Source: Gammaproteobacteria bacterium
Lineage (GTDB): Bacteria; Pseudomonadota; Gammaproteobacteria; Pseudomonadales; Pseudohongiellaceae
NCBI GenBank assembly: GCA_030427065.1
Contig: JAUHWU010000008.1
Span: forward strand, 1 to 51,635
Direction: 5' to 3'
DNA: 51,635 bases
Shown: piece after piece, positions 10,045 to 18,994 of the stretch
Position numbering within the stretch: position 1 is the stretch's first letter
How the letters are laid out: each line of letters begins with the position of its first letter
Position numbers and translations under genes: made by a program
The notes under the pieces: generated by a model
What the model was told of the DNA's origin: nothing
What the model saw: only the letters and a program-made list of their open reading frames with translations
Database searches by the model: none

Positions 10045-10983
10045 ATGTCAGTTAAAGATTCAGGAAAAGAAACACGCAAGGAAAGGCGTACCGTCCCCCC
10101 CGAAGCAGTGCAGCTTTATGACCAGTTTATTCATGGTGAGATCAATCGCCGCAGTTTTCTCAATGGCGTGAAAAAGTTTGCCGTGGCCGGATTGACTGCC
10201 GGGGCCATCGTTGACGCCCTCATGCCGGATTATGCGATGGGGCAGCAGATCGCTCGCGATGACGAACGCATCCGCGCCGATTACGTCACTTTGCCGTCCC
10301 CTGAAGGTCATGGCTTTATTCGTGGCTATCTGGTGCGTCCCTATAGCGCTGACAGCCGTTCTGCCGAACCGGCAAAATTACCGGGAATCGTGGTGGTGCA
10401 TGAAAATCGCGGTCTTAATCCCCATACCGAAGATGTAGCACGGCGTCTTGCGCTGGCCAACTTCATGGCCTTTGCGCCTGATGTACTGACTTCTGTGGGC
10501 GGTTATCCTGGCGATGATTATCAGGGTGGACAACTGTTCAGCGGCCTGGATCCTGACAAGCGTTTTGAAGACATCGTGGCCAGCGCCCTGTGGCTGAAAA
10601 ACCGTGCTGACTGTACCGGCAAGATCGGTATCACCGGTTTCTGCTATGGCGGCAGCGTTTCCAATCAAATGGCTGTGCGTCTTGGTTCTGATCTGGCGGC
10701 CGCTGTGCCTTTTTATGGGGGTGGAGCACCACTGGATCAGGTAGCAAACATCAGGGCTGCCATTCAGGTGCAGCATGGCGCGCTGGACGCCCGTCTGGTT
10801 GGCGCCTGGCCGGCTTATCAACAGGCTATGGCGGATGCCGGTGTTACCCATGAAGGCCATATCCATGAAAACTCGGTCCATGGTTTCTTTAATGACGCCA
10901 CACCGGAGCGTTATAACGAAACGGCAGCGACCAGGGCATGGGAACAAATGCTGGGCTGGTTTAATACTTACGTCAGGGCTTAG
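10045..10983 (+). CDS. Tat-exported dienelactone hydrolase family protein
   Basis: An alpha/beta hydrolase of 312 residues. A twin-arginine signal (NRRSFLNGVKKF, Arg35-Arg36, followed by a hydrophobic stretch) suggests folded export. The DLH catalytic set is visible: Glu120 in VVHENRG, the nucleophile Cys200 in GFCYGGS, Asp249 in HGALDARL and His279 in SVHGFF. GGAG precedes the ATG. It follows the SnoaL-like gene by 108 bp. Together these genes look like an extracytoplasmic catabolic or detoxification set, but the substrate is not evident. Confidence 0.9.
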   Translation: MSVKDSGKETRKERRTVPPEAVQLYDQFIHGEINRRSFLNGVKKFAVAGLTAGAIVDALMPDYAMGQQIARDDERIRADYVTLPSPEGHGFIRGYLVRPYSADSRSAEPAKLPGIVVVHENRGLNPHTEDVARRLALANFMAFAPDVLTSVGGYPGDDYQGGQLFSGLDPDKRFEDIVASALWLKNRADCTGKIGITGFCYGGSVSNQMAVRLGSDLAAAVPFYGGGAPLDQVANIRAAIQVQHGALDARLVGAWPAYQQAMADAGVTHEGHIHENSVHGFFNDATPERYNETAATRAWEQMLGWFNTYVRA

Positions 10984-11052
10984 GTGGACGCGAAAAAAAA
11001 GCCTGGCTTTAATAGCCGGATTATTACAACCATTGGATTATTGGAGTAAGAG

Positions 11053-11535
11053 TTGAATATCGATAAAGACAGCGTAGTCAGGTTTCACTATACCCTGAAA
11101 GATGACAGCGGCGAGTTATTGGACAGTGCCGATGAATCCAGTCCCATGACCTATCTACATGGTCATGGTAGCCTGATGCCCGGGTTGGAAAGCGCGCTGG
11201 TTGGCAAAACCACAGGGGATCAGGTGGAAGTCAAGCTGAGCGCTGCCGAGGCATTTGGCGAACGGGAGGAGAATGCTGAACAGCGCGTTCCCCTGAAACA
11301 CCTGGGTGGGGCCCGTGCATGGAAACCGGGCATGACTGCCGTCGTGCATACTCAACAGGGGCAGCGTCAGGTAACGGTACTTAAGGTAGGACATACCATG
11401 GCGACTGTGGATACCAATCATCCGCTGGCAGGCAAGGCGCTAAATTTCAATGTCGAAATTGTCGAGGTACGCCCGGCCAGCGCGGAAGAGCTCAGCCATG
11501 GTCATGCCCATGGTCCGGGTGGTCATCATCACTGA
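11053..11535 (+). CDS. slyD: FKBP-type peptidyl-prolyl isomerase, SlyD-like
   Basis: A cytoplasmic prolyl isomerase and chaperone, 160 residues. The FKBP part begins DSVVRFHYTLKDDSGELLDSA and is interrupted by the insert-in-flap region (about 70-125). The tail is short and His-rich (LSHGHAHGPGGHHH), a reduced version of the metal-binding tail of E. coli SlyD. The start is TTG with GGAG upstream. It follows the DLH gene by 69 bp. Whether it serves nickel delivery as in E. coli is not shown. Confidence 0.88.
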   Translation: MNIDKDSVVRFHYTLKDDSGELLDSADESSPMTYLHGHGSLMPGLESALVGKTTGDQVEVKLSAAEAFGEREENAEQRVPLKHLGGARAWKPGMTAVVHTQQGQRQVTVLKVGHTMATVDTNHPLAGKALNFNVEIVEVRPASAEELSHGHAHGPGGHHH

Positions 11536-11566
11536 AGTTTAGCGTATTGGATAACTGGCAATGGAG

Positions 11567-12172
11567 TCAGTTAGTTGGCCGATACCAGAATTCGGCATGG
11601 CAACCCTGGCAGGAATTGTTAATGGCAGCGCCGGTTTCCATCAGACCAATTAAATCTTTTTCTTCAATGGCCTCAAGGGTGTTTTTCGTAAAAAACTGCA
11701 TTTCCTTGATATAAGCACGCCAGTTCTCTGCATCGGATTCTACCAGCGCCTGAATCTCTTCAGGCCGGTACTGGTAGTCAGGGTAATCCGGATCAATTGG
11801 TTCATTGTCCATCACGCGACCGGGTATCAACAGTGAATTGCCCACTTCTATCAGGCTGATAGCGCTGGCCTGCAAGCGAAACCAGTCCGCATCGGTTTGC
11901 GGGCGGATATCCTCTTCAACACCCTCTGCTGTGACCACATAACGGACCGCCTGCCAAAGCTCCAGAGCACTGGGCTGAATAATGGCATTCATCAGGGTGA
12001 GGACACTGGTGTCGGTGTCGAAATATTCATCAGGAATGGTGTTTTCAACAGGCGTCTGATTATCGGGTTGATTAATATCGGACACCACTGTCAAGGATGT
12101 TTCACAAGGGGGCTGTTCTGCTGAGCAGGCCATAAGCAGCGCTAGTGTGGCAATTGAAATTATGATTTTCAT
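11567..12172 (-). CDS. Type-II (c'/c556-like) cytochrome c lipoprotein
   Basis: A 201-residue lipoprotein with a lipobox at LLMAC (Cys16). The single haem motif CQGCH (Cys188-His192) lies 10 residues from the C-terminus. A C-terminal CxxCH after a long helical stretch is the hallmark of four-helix cytochromes c' and c556. The axial ligand on the other side cannot be assigned securely. It is a periplasmic or membrane-anchored electron carrier or gas sensor. Last gene of a minus-strand group that includes the NYN gene. Confidence 0.8.
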   Translation of the reverse strand: MKIIISIATLALLMACSAEQPPCETSLTVVSDINQPDNQTPVENTIPDEYFDTDTSVLTLMNAIIQPSALELWQAVRYVVTAEGVEEDIRPQTDADWFRLQASAISLIEVGNSLLIPGRVMDNEPIDPDYPDYQYRPEEIQALVESDAENWRAYIKEMQFFTKNTLEAIEEKDLIGLMETGAAINNSCQGCHAEFWYRPTN

Positions 12173-12210
12173 ATTTCGAAGAAACCCTTTCTGTAAAAGA
12201 TTCTAAATGG

Positions 12211-12247
12211 GAATAAAGGATTAAGGATAAAAGATAAAGGAAAAAAG
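12211..12247. repeat. Purine-rich tract of AAAGGATAAA words
   Basis: Four overlapping AT-rich purine words (ATAAAGGATTAAGGATAAAA and neighbours) between the NYN and cytochrome genes. It is the same vocabulary as the inverted repeat after manC, here without a clear complementary arm. Confidence 0.55.
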
Positions 12248-12301
12248 TGACAGCTACCTGGTTATGCAGGGAAACATTCTTCCCGGGTGACTGAAAAATA
12301 G

Positions 12302-12778
12302 TCAAAGCAGCAAGTGTTCAGTAATAGGATGAAACGCCGTGGCAGACTGTTGTAAGGAGGTTGCCGTCAGGGAAGGCACGCCATAAACCTCGGCGCTGAC
12401 ATGACAGTCCTTGATAATTTTATCCAGTAACTGATCAAAATCGCCGTCGCCGGAGAGCAGCACCACGGTGTCGACATCATTCGCGGCATCCAGTACATCA
12501 ATAGTAATGCCTACATCCCAGTCACCTTTTGCAGAACCATCACTGCGCTGGATATAGGGTTTGAGTCTAAGCGTAAAGCCGATATGTTTCAGGGCGCTTT
12601 GAAATTTAAGCTGGCCTTCATCCCCGCGATGGGTGGCATAGGCTTTGGCAACGACAATTTCACCCCGTTGGCTTAACTGTTGCCAAAAGGCACGGTAATT
12701 GAATTGGCGACCATAGGCTTCACGGGTGGTGTAGTAGATGTTCTGGACATCGACGAAGACGGCTATTTTATTTGCGAT
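12302..12778 (-). CDS. NYN (LabA/DUF88) domain nuclease-like protein, apparent AUC start
   Basis: An open frame of 158 codons not found by ATG/GTG/TTG scanning. It begins KIAVFVDVQNIYYT and has the full PIN-like NYN acidic set: Asp10, Asp86 and Asp88 in KGDWDVG, and Asp111/113/115 in LLSGDGDFD. This family includes RNases and LabA-type proteins. In frame, a TGA lies five codons before codon 1. No ATG, GTG or TTG occurs before codon 105, and the first CTG is at codon 63, beyond the conserved start. GAGGGAG (12786-12792) sits 7 nt from an ATC codon, so AUC is the best start. AUA at codon 5 is the alternative. Confidence 0.85.
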   Translation of the reverse strand: MANKIAVFVDVQNIYYTTREAYGRQFNYRAFWQQLSQRGEIVVAKAYATHRGDEGQLKFQSALKHIGFTLRLKPYIQRSDGSAKGDWDVGITIDVLDAANDVDTVVLLSGDGDFDQLLDKIIKDCHVSAEVYGVPSLTATSLQQSATAFHPITEHLLL

Positions 12779-12818
12779 AAGGTATCTCCCTCAAGATCAT
12801 CAGTTTTATTGGCAAGTA

Positions 12819-13370
12819 TCAATCGGGATTCACGGAGTACTCTATGGTGAAACTGTAATCATCCTCCACGATAGTGTTCTCAAGCTCGGGATAGGGGGAT
12901 GCTTCAAGTAATCTGAAAGTATAATCCTGCGTTTTGATGTTCGCGCCGGGTAGATCCCCGTTTCCTTCCAATGTCAGTTCCATCAGGGTAATGGCATTGG
13001 TGTTGTGGTCCTGCAACTGCAGTCCAATAGTGACCTCACCGGCTACTATGCATTGGGCGTCTTGCGGGCATCGTGAATCCTGGATATCCAGCAGGGTCAG
13101 GGTGTCGTTGGTAAATAATATTGCAGGGGCTGCTGAGGATAATTTCGCGGTTTGGGGGCCCACTGCTTCGATATCAGTCTTGCTGGCGGACATGATGCTG
13201 AATTTTCCTGTCTTGCTGTCCAGGGTGATGGAGACATCTTCATAATACACCGACCCGTTAATGACCAGTAAAGGAACGGTCAGTGTGTTATCACTGGTAG
13301 AAAAAGTAGCCACTTCTGCAACGACGGTTGTGCAACACAGTGTCAGTAAAAGCGCATAAACTGTTTTCAT
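12819..13370 (-). CDS. Exported hypothetical protein
   Basis: 183 residues with a signal peptide (MKTVYALLLTLCCTTVVA). The mature part is beta-rich and has DSRCPQDAQCIVAGEVTIGL, a Cys-containing pattern found in many uncharacterised periplasmic proteins, where the two Cys may form a disulfide. It lies between an SGNH hydrolase upstream (47 bp) and the NYN gene downstream (40 bp), probably one transcript. Function not recognised. Confidence 0.7.
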   Translation of the reverse strand: MKTVYALLLTLCCTTVVAEVATFSTSDNTLTVPLLVINGSVYYEDVSITLDSKTGKFSIMSASKTDIEAVGPQTAKLSSAAPAILFTNDTLTLLDIQDSRCPQDAQCIVAGEVTIGLQLQDHNTNAITLMELTLEGNGDLPGANIKTQDYTFRLLEASPYPELENTIVEDDYSFTIEYSVNPD

Positions 13371-13417
13371 GGCAGACTCCTGTCTATCTTCTGCATATCA
13401 ATTGTCAGTTTGTCAGA

Positions 13418-14140
13418 TCAGTCTTTTAAAGCGGCTTCATGTCGAGCTTCAAGAGGCATCAGGGCTGCCCGGATGCTTGCGCCCCAGATCAGATTGCCCA
13501 TGGTATTAAGATGCAGATCGTCTGCGACGAAAATGTCATCCATCACTGTACCATCCTGCTGCAGAAAAGGATTGGCCACATCAACGTAATGGACCAGGGG
13601 GTCGTTTGCAGCAATCATGCGGTAGCCGGCATTCACCAGTTGTGCGTTTTGCCAGATGTTTTTCCTCAGGATGCTAGGCTTTACGGAAAGTACGTAAATG
13701 CGCGATTGGGGTAACTCCTCGTGAACGCGGCTGATAATCTGCTGCAACTGCTCAAGAATGGTTTCTGCAGGTACACCATAGGCGGTATCGTTGTCACCTT
13801 CATAGATCAGAATGGCCCGAGGTTGGTACTTCAGTACTGCGCGATCCAGATGAAACAATACATCCCCCATCACGCTGCCACCGAAGCCTCTCGGGATCAC
13901 GGTCAGTGGAGACAGGGCTGCAGCAGCCTGATCATTCCAGCGCGCAATGCTGGAGCTCCCGGTGAGCACAATAGCCCCCTGTGGGGGTGGATCAAGCTCA
14001 TCCTGGCGTTGAAATGCCTGCATATCATTTTCCCAACGGGTCGGGTCGATTTCAGGTTGCGCACCGACAGCCACTGTAAACAGGGCAAGGGTCAGTAAAG
14101 CGATAAAGCGGGTAACAGGTTTCCTGCAGGGACTATTCAT
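13418..14140 (-). CDS. Secreted SGNH/GDSL hydrolase
   Basis: A 240-residue esterase-like protein with a signal peptide ending near AVGAQPE. The SGNH blocks are visible: block I VLTGSSSIARW (GSSS replacing GDS, nucleophile near Ser63), block II RGFGGSVMGD, block III YEGDNDTAYG, and block V DDLHLN with the catalytic Asp-His pair. Likely acts on an ester or acetyl group in the periplasm; substrate unknown. First gene of the minus-strand set running through the NYN protein. Confidence 0.88.
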   Translation of the reverse strand: MNSPCRKPVTRFIALLTLALFTVAVGAQPEIDPTRWENDMQAFQRQDELDPPPQGAIVLTGSSSIARWNDQAAAALSPLTVIPRGFGGSVMGDVLFHLDRAVLKYQPRAILIYEGDNDTAYGVPAETILEQLQQIISRVHEELPQSRIYVLSVKPSILRKNIWQNAQLVNAGYRMIAANDPLVHYVDVANPFLQQDGTVMDDIFVADDLHLNTMGNLIWGASIRAALMPLEARHEAALKD

Positions 14141-14227
14141 CTTTAAATTCCATGGTTTTCTGTCATTCTAATATTTAATGGAAGTAACTAAAAACCGATT
14201 AAACACCATTCAAAGATAAACCAGGTG

Positions 14228-14332
14228 TCAGAAACCCAATAATGCCAGTACACTCCCGGTCAGTAAAATCACAATCACATTTATCAAGATATGCAGGTGT
14301 GGATTTGCAGTGCCCGGGCTGGTTTTATCCAT
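14228..14332 (-). CDS. Possible 34-residue single-span membrane protein
   Basis: A short frame, MDKTSPGTANPHLHI followed by a hydrophobic segment, INVIVILLTGSVLALLGF, that runs to the stop. The composition fits a small membrane protein, but the ribosome-binding site is weak and no family is recognised. It lies in the otherwise empty 14141-14474 stretch, where nothing else was seen. Low confidence. Confidence 0.25.
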   Translation of the reverse strand: MDKTSPGTANPHLHILINVIVILLTGSVLALLGF

Positions 14333-14474
14333 AAAGTGTTTAATGGTGAAATGATGTAAATCAACATGATAACATCGCGCCAAGGTTACTATTTACCACA
14401 TCAGATTTACCCGTCAGATAATCAATATAAAGATTTTTTTTACAGAGCCAGAAGTAAGCTCATAAGGAGACAAT

Positions 14475-14711
14475 ATGTCAATTGAACACCATGATCTACA
14501 CCATGAATTTCCCGAACTGAACGATAAAATTCATGAAATGAAGACAACTAATAACCATTTTCGACGACTGTTTGATGAATATCATGAGCTGACAACAGAG
14601 GTAGAGAAGATGGAGAGCGAGGTTACACCGGTGTCTTCCATGACTGAAGAAGAAGCCAAGAAACGCCGCTTGCATTTAAAAGACGAGCTTTACGCCATGC
14701 TTACCAAGTAA
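14475..14711 (+). CDS. YdcH-like DUF465 family protein
   Basis: 78 residues forming a helical hairpin: HDLHHEFPELNDKIHEMKT, then HFRRLFDEYHELTTEVEKME, and a basic-acidic C-terminal helix (KRRLHLKDELYAML). This pattern defines the YdcH/DUF465 family of small cytoplasmic proteins, of unclear function. AAGGAGA precedes the ATG at good spacing, and an intrinsic terminator follows directly, so it is a single-gene transcript. Confidence 0.92.
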   Translation: MSIEHHDLHHEFPELNDKIHEMKTTNNHFRRLFDEYHELTTEVEKMESEVTPVSSMTEEEAKKRRLHLKDELYAMLTK

Positions 14712-14736
14712 TAATGGTGAATAAAACCTGATAGGA

Positions 14737-14763
14737 AAAACCAGCCTTTTGGCTGGTTTTTTT
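14737..14763 (+). terminator. Intrinsic terminator after the YdcH-like gene
   Basis: Perfect 10-bp stem AAAACCAGCC/GGCTGGTTTT with a TTTT loop and a seven-T tract, 25 bp after the stop. Confidence 0.93.
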
Positions 14764-14811
14764 GCCTTGAATTTTATAGCCAGGCAATCTCAATAAATTC
14801 CTGAAAATAGT

Positions 14812-15621
14812 CTATTGCCACTCTGCCGGATTCAACGCGTAATATTTTTTCAGCACCTCGAATAATTCCGGATGCTTTTCCCTGAGCTTCTCGGGTTTTT
14901 CAAAAAAGGTTTCTGTCGCTACGGCAAAAAATTCGGCGGGATTGGTGGCGCCATAGTAATCCATGACTGATTTGTGATGATGGCTAAAATCCTTGTTCAA
15001 TTCCTCAAATTCTTTCGACAGAATATTTGCCCAGATGGCATAGCTGTTGCTGTGTAAAACCGGTGCGCCATTGGCTGAGCCGGATTCACTGTCCAGCTGG
15101 TGAGAAAACTCATGCAGCACCACATTTTGCCCGTCCTGGAAATTCCTGATGCCTTTTTCGACATCATCCCAGGACAGGATAATCTTGCCATAATGCCATG
15201 ACTCACCCAGTAGGCCACGTTCACCAGAAGCTACTGTGCCATCAGGGCTATGCCGGTCATGGCTGACCCGAAAAGCATAGGGATAGACCAAAATGTGTTT
15301 GAGGCGGGAATAGATTCCGGTTTTCCGGTTTAGCAGTAACAGACAGGCTTGAGCTGCAATAGTAACCCTTATCTCGTCATTCATCTCAAGCCCGTCACAG
15401 CCATAGAATGTTTTACCGGCGATAAACAACTTCACCATGTCCTTAAGCTGTTGTTGTTCAGAGGCATTCAACTTATGAAAAAAGGGCAGGCGCTGATCAA
15501 TAATGGATTGCCAGCTTGCAGGAAATGGCTTGCTGAGGATTCTTTTTTGGCGCCACCCTGGATAGGTAATGCCAACAAAAATGACAAGAAAAACCATAAA
15601 CAGGATTACATAGGCGGTCAT
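14812..15621 (-). CDS. mtfA: Zinc peptidase MtfA (M90 family)
   Basis: 269 residues with an N-terminal membrane segment (about 4-20) and a cytoplasmic or periplasmic peptidase domain. The zinc motif HEFSH (170-174) is followed by QLDSESGSANGAPVL, characteristic of MtfA, and by the later ATETFFEKP segment that supplies the third ligand. In E. coli, MtfA binds the Mlc repressor and links to glucose PTS control; here no mlc is in view, so the target is open. It starts 3 bp after uup, so the two are cotranscribed. Confidence 0.9.
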   Translation of the reverse strand: MTAYVILFMVFLVIFVGITYPGWRQKRILSKPFPASWQSIIDQRLPFFHKLNASEQQQLKDMVKLFIAGKTFYGCDGLEMNDEIRVTIAAQACLLLLNRKTGIYSRLKHILVYPYAFRVSHDRHSPDGTVASGERGLLGESWHYGKIILSWDDVEKGIRNFQDGQNVVLHEFSHQLDSESGSANGAPVLHSNSYAIWANILSKEFEELNKDFSHHHKSVMDYYGATNPAEFFAVATETFFEKPEKLREKHPELFEVLKKYYALNPAEWQ

Positions 15622-15624
15622 GAA

Positions 15625-17529
15625 CTATTGCTGACCCTGTTCTATTTCTTCCCAGCGCGCGTAGAGTTTTTCCAGGCTCTCCTGGGTGACGGAGAACTGT
15701 TTCAGCACGTCGTCGATTCTGGATTGTTCATTCTGGTAGAACTCGGGATTGGAGATAGTCTCTTCCAGCTGTCTTAGCGCTGTTTCGGCCTCTTCAATTT
15801 TTCCGGGTAACTGGTCAAGCTCGCGTTGCAGCATGTAGGAAAGTTTGCGTGGCTGGCTTAGCTGTGGTTTTTGTGGTTTCGCCTGTTCTGCATTTTCCCG
15901 GGGCGGCGCCGGTTTTTTTTCAGCGCGGACTTCGCTGTTAAATGAGCCACCATGATCAATCCAGTCCTGATAACCACCAACATAATGATTCACTTCACCA
16001 TCACCTTCAAACACGATGGAGCTGGTGACGACGTTGTCGAGAAAGGCGCGGTCATGACTGACCAGTAACAGGGTGCCTTCAAATGACAGCAGTATTTCCT
16101 CAAGCAATTCCAGGGTTTCCATGTCCAGATCATTGGTGGGTTCATCCAAAACCAGCATGTTGGCGGGCTTGCTGAAAAGGCGGGCAAGAATCAGGCGGTT
16201 TTGTTCGCCGCCTGAAAGTGATTTCACCGGCTGGCGGATGCGATCAGGAGTAAACAGGAAATCCTGCAGGTAACTGATGACATGGACGTCGCGACCATTA
16301 ATGGTGACAAAATCTCCACCATCAGCAAGGTTTTCCTGAACCGTTTTTTCCAGCTCAAGTTGCTCCCTGAGCTGGTCAAAGTAGGCAATTTCGATTCGTG
16401 TGCCGATTTTTACCTTGCCGTGGTCAGGGGTAAGTTGTCCCAGTAATATTTTCAACAGAGTGGTTTTACCGGTGCCGTTGGGACCAATCAGGCCAATACG
16501 GTCGCCGCGCATAATGGTAATGGAAAAGTCCCTGACCAGTTTTTTGTCATCATAGCCATGCTTGATGCCCAGCGCTTCAATCACGATCTTGCCGGAGGCA
16601 TCGCTTTTATTAAGGGAGATTCTGGCATTACCCTGAAGATTGCGGCGCGCCTTTAATTCATTGCGCATTTTTTCCAGAGCGCGAACGCGGCCTTCATTAC
16701 GTGTGCGTCGGGCCTTGATGCCCTGACGAATCCAGACTTCTTCTCTGGCCAGTTTCTTGTCAAATTCAGAGTGGGTTTTCGCTTCTGCGGCCAGTTGCTG
16801 ATCTCGATGAACCAGAAAGCCTTCGTAATCATGCTGCCAGTAAATAAGGTGGCCACGGTCAAGCTCCATAATACGATTCGAGACTTTTTGCAGAAAGGTT
16901 CGGTCATGGGTAATAAGAACAATGGCGCCGCGAAAATCCAGCAACAGTTTTTCCAGCCATTCGATAGCAGGAATATCCAGATGGTTGGTGGGTTCATCCA
17001 GCAGCAAAATATCCGGCTCCAGCACCAGCGCTCTTGCCAGTGCTGCCCGCCTGGACCAGCCGCCGGAGAGACTCGACATCAGGCTGTCACTGGGCAGATC
17101 CAGTTGGCTGATAACGGTTTCGACTTTCTGCTGAATTTTCCAGCCATCAATGGCATCGATTTCTGTTTGCAGTCTTGACAGCTTATCCATGTCCACAGTG
17201 CCTTCTGTCAGCACTGTGAGCTGATGATATTCCTTTAACAGGCGGCCCCCTTTTTCCAGGCCGCCGGCGATAAATTCATAGACAGTTTCTTCTGCCTGGA
17301 AGGGAAGTTCCTGTTCCAGTGCGGCGATGCGCATGCCCGGACTTACCCAGCGTTCACCACTGTCCGGTTTATTCTCGCCGATCAGAATCTTCAGCAGGGA
17401 GGTCTTGCCAACTCCGTTACGCCCGAGCAGGCCGATGATGTCGCCAGACTCAATGGTCATCGCTTCCTTTTCAAGCAATACCTGGGGACCATAGGCGAGA
17501 TGAATATCTTTCAGGGTAAGTAAGGGCAT
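15625..17529 (-). CDS. uup: ABC-F ATPase Uup
   Basis: A 634-residue ribosome-associated ABC-F protein with two ATPase domains. The first has Walker A GLLGRNGVGKTS, signature LSGGWSRRAALARAL and DEPTNHLD. The second has GLIGPNGTGKTTLLK, LSGGEQNRLILARLF and DEPTNDLD. A charged linker lies between them. The C-terminal coiled coil (about 565-634, rich in Glu, Gln and Leu) is the DNA/RNA-binding domain that marks Uup. No membrane segments. It lies between a MATE gene (16 bp upstream) and mtfA (3 bp downstream). Confidence 0.95.
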   Translation of the reverse strand: MPLLTLKDIHLAYGPQVLLEKEAMTIESGDIIGLLGRNGVGKTSLLKILIGENKPDSGERWVSPGMRIAALEQELPFQAEETVYEFIAGGLEKGGRLLKEYHQLTVLTEGTVDMDKLSRLQTEIDAIDGWKIQQKVETVISQLDLPSDSLMSSLSGGWSRRAALARALVLEPDILLLDEPTNHLDIPAIEWLEKLLLDFRGAIVLITHDRTFLQKVSNRIMELDRGHLIYWQHDYEGFLVHRDQQLAAEAKTHSEFDKKLAREEVWIRQGIKARRTRNEGRVRALEKMRNELKARRNLQGNARISLNKSDASGKIVIEALGIKHGYDDKKLVRDFSITIMRGDRIGLIGPNGTGKTTLLKILLGQLTPDHGKVKIGTRIEIAYFDQLREQLELEKTVQENLADGGDFVTINGRDVHVISYLQDFLFTPDRIRQPVKSLSGGEQNRLILARLFSKPANMLVLDEPTNDLDMETLELLEEILLSFEGTLLLVSHDRAFLDNVVTSSIVFEGDGEVNHYVGGYQDWIDHGGSFNSEVRAEKKPAPPRENAEQAKPQKPQLSQPRKLSYMLQRELDQLPGKIEEAETALRQLEETISNPEFYQNEQSRIDDVLKQFSVTQESLEKLYARWEEIEQGQQ

Positions 17530-17545
17530 GGTAAAACGTTTTATC

Positions 17546-18916
17546 TCAGGTTGGCGCAGTAACAGGCATTGCAGGGGTCTGCATGCCTGACAGTTTCAAT
17601 TTCATTTCTCTTTGAATCAGGAGGAAGCTGATTACTGCTTGCAGGGTGACGGACAATACCGAGACATACCAGATCTGGTTTTCTGTAAAGCCGTCCTGTT
17701 TGCTCATCCACACCGCAATGGGAATAAAGATGATCAGGCGGCTGGCAGAACTGAGCATGGCCGGCCTGGTATTACCCAGCCCCTGAAACATGCCGGAACA
17801 GGTAAAAATAATACCCTGGGCAACGAAGTTCCAGGAAATGATTTGCAGGAATCCGGCACCGACGCTAATCACTTCAGCTTCTTCGGTAAAGCAGGCAATG
17901 ATGGTTTCCGGGTGAAATTGTAACACCAGGGTAACCACCAACATGACTATGGCACTGAGCATAATGCCCTTGTAACAGACTTCGCGGACCCGATCGCCAT
18001 GTCCGGCACCGAAGTTTTGGCCGGCAATTGGCCCCACAGCAAAGGCAATGGCCATGGTTGGCATGAAGATGGATTGCATGATGCGCCCGCCGATACTGAA
18101 GCCCGCCTGGGAGGCCTCACCGAAATCCTGGATCAGCCAGTAGACGATGGCAAAATAACCAAACATAAGCAGCATCTCACCCCCTGCCGGCAGCCCAATA
18201 TTCAGCATTCTCCCCCAGATAGCAAAGTGCGGTTTCCAAAGAGTGGGCTGAAAAGACACGTATTTTTCCAGCTTGATGAAGTAGGTCAGCAGTAAAATAA
18301 CACCGATCGCACTGGAGATTGTGGTGGCCAGGCCTGCCCCCATGACACCAAGCGCCGGGCCCGGACCCCAGCCGGCAATGAGCATGGGAGCCAGAATAAT
18401 ATTGAGAATGATTGTTATGACCTGAATCATCATGGTGGGTTTAACGATGCCGGTGGCACGCAGGGTAGAGCCCATCCCCATGATGGCGAACTGCATACCC
18501 ATGGCAGGCAGAAACCAGTTCAGAAAAATAACACCCTGACGCTGGGCATCCCCAGCGGCAATGGTGGCCATGAATTGATCCGAGAGCGTGTAGCCACCTA
18601 CCAGGGTGATAATGGCGCACATGGCTGCCAGCACCATGGATTGGTTGAAGACAAGATTCGCATAATCCTGATCCTTGCGTCCTACCGCCTGTGATATCAG
18701 GGCTACAGCACTTACGCCCAGCACCTGGCTTAGCGCCATGACAACAAAGAATAAGGTGCCAGCGGCGCCAACACCGGCAATGGCCGCATCACCCAGGGCA
18801 GAGACAAAATAAAGATCTATTAACAGGTACAGGGTCTGGAAAATCATACCGGCAGCCACGGGCGCCGCCATGGTCAATATGGTACGAATAATAGAGCCCT
18901 GAGTGAGATCTTTCAT
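17546..18916 (-). CDS. MATE-family multidrug/cation antiporter
   Basis: A 456-residue polytopic protein with about 12 membrane spans in two related halves, opening with GSIIRTILTMAAPVAAGMIFQ and containing VSALGDAAIAGVGAAGTLFF, both typical of MatE domains. It probably exports cationic or flavonoid-like drugs using Na+ or H+. Subfamily (NorM, DinF or VmrA) was not assigned. It is followed by uup after 16 bp, suggesting one transcript. Confidence 0.92.
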   Translation of the reverse strand: MKDLTQGSIIRTILTMAAPVAAGMIFQTLYLLIDLYFVSALGDAAIAGVGAAGTLFFVVMALSQVLGVSAVALISQAVGRKDQDYANLVFNQSMVLAAMCAIITLVGGYTLSDQFMATIAAGDAQRQGVIFLNWFLPAMGMQFAIMGMGSTLRATGIVKPTMMIQVITIILNIILAPMLIAGWGPGPALGVMGAGLATTISSAIGVILLLTYFIKLEKYVSFQPTLWKPHFAIWGRMLNIGLPAGGEMLLMFGYFAIVYWLIQDFGEASQAGFSIGGRIMQSIFMPTMAIAFAVGPIAGQNFGAGHGDRVREVCYKGIMLSAIVMLVVTLVLQFHPETIIACFTEEAEVISVGAGFLQIISWNFVAQGIIFTCSGMFQGLGNTRPAMLSSASRLIIFIPIAVWMSKQDGFTENQIWYVSVLSVTLQAVISFLLIQREMKLKLSGMQTPAMPVTAPT

Positions 18917-18994
18917 GGCATTTGCTCCAGGCAGGAAAAGACGCGAGTTTACAGGAATAAAACCAGCTCTGGCAGGATGTTTTCAGGACTTTTT

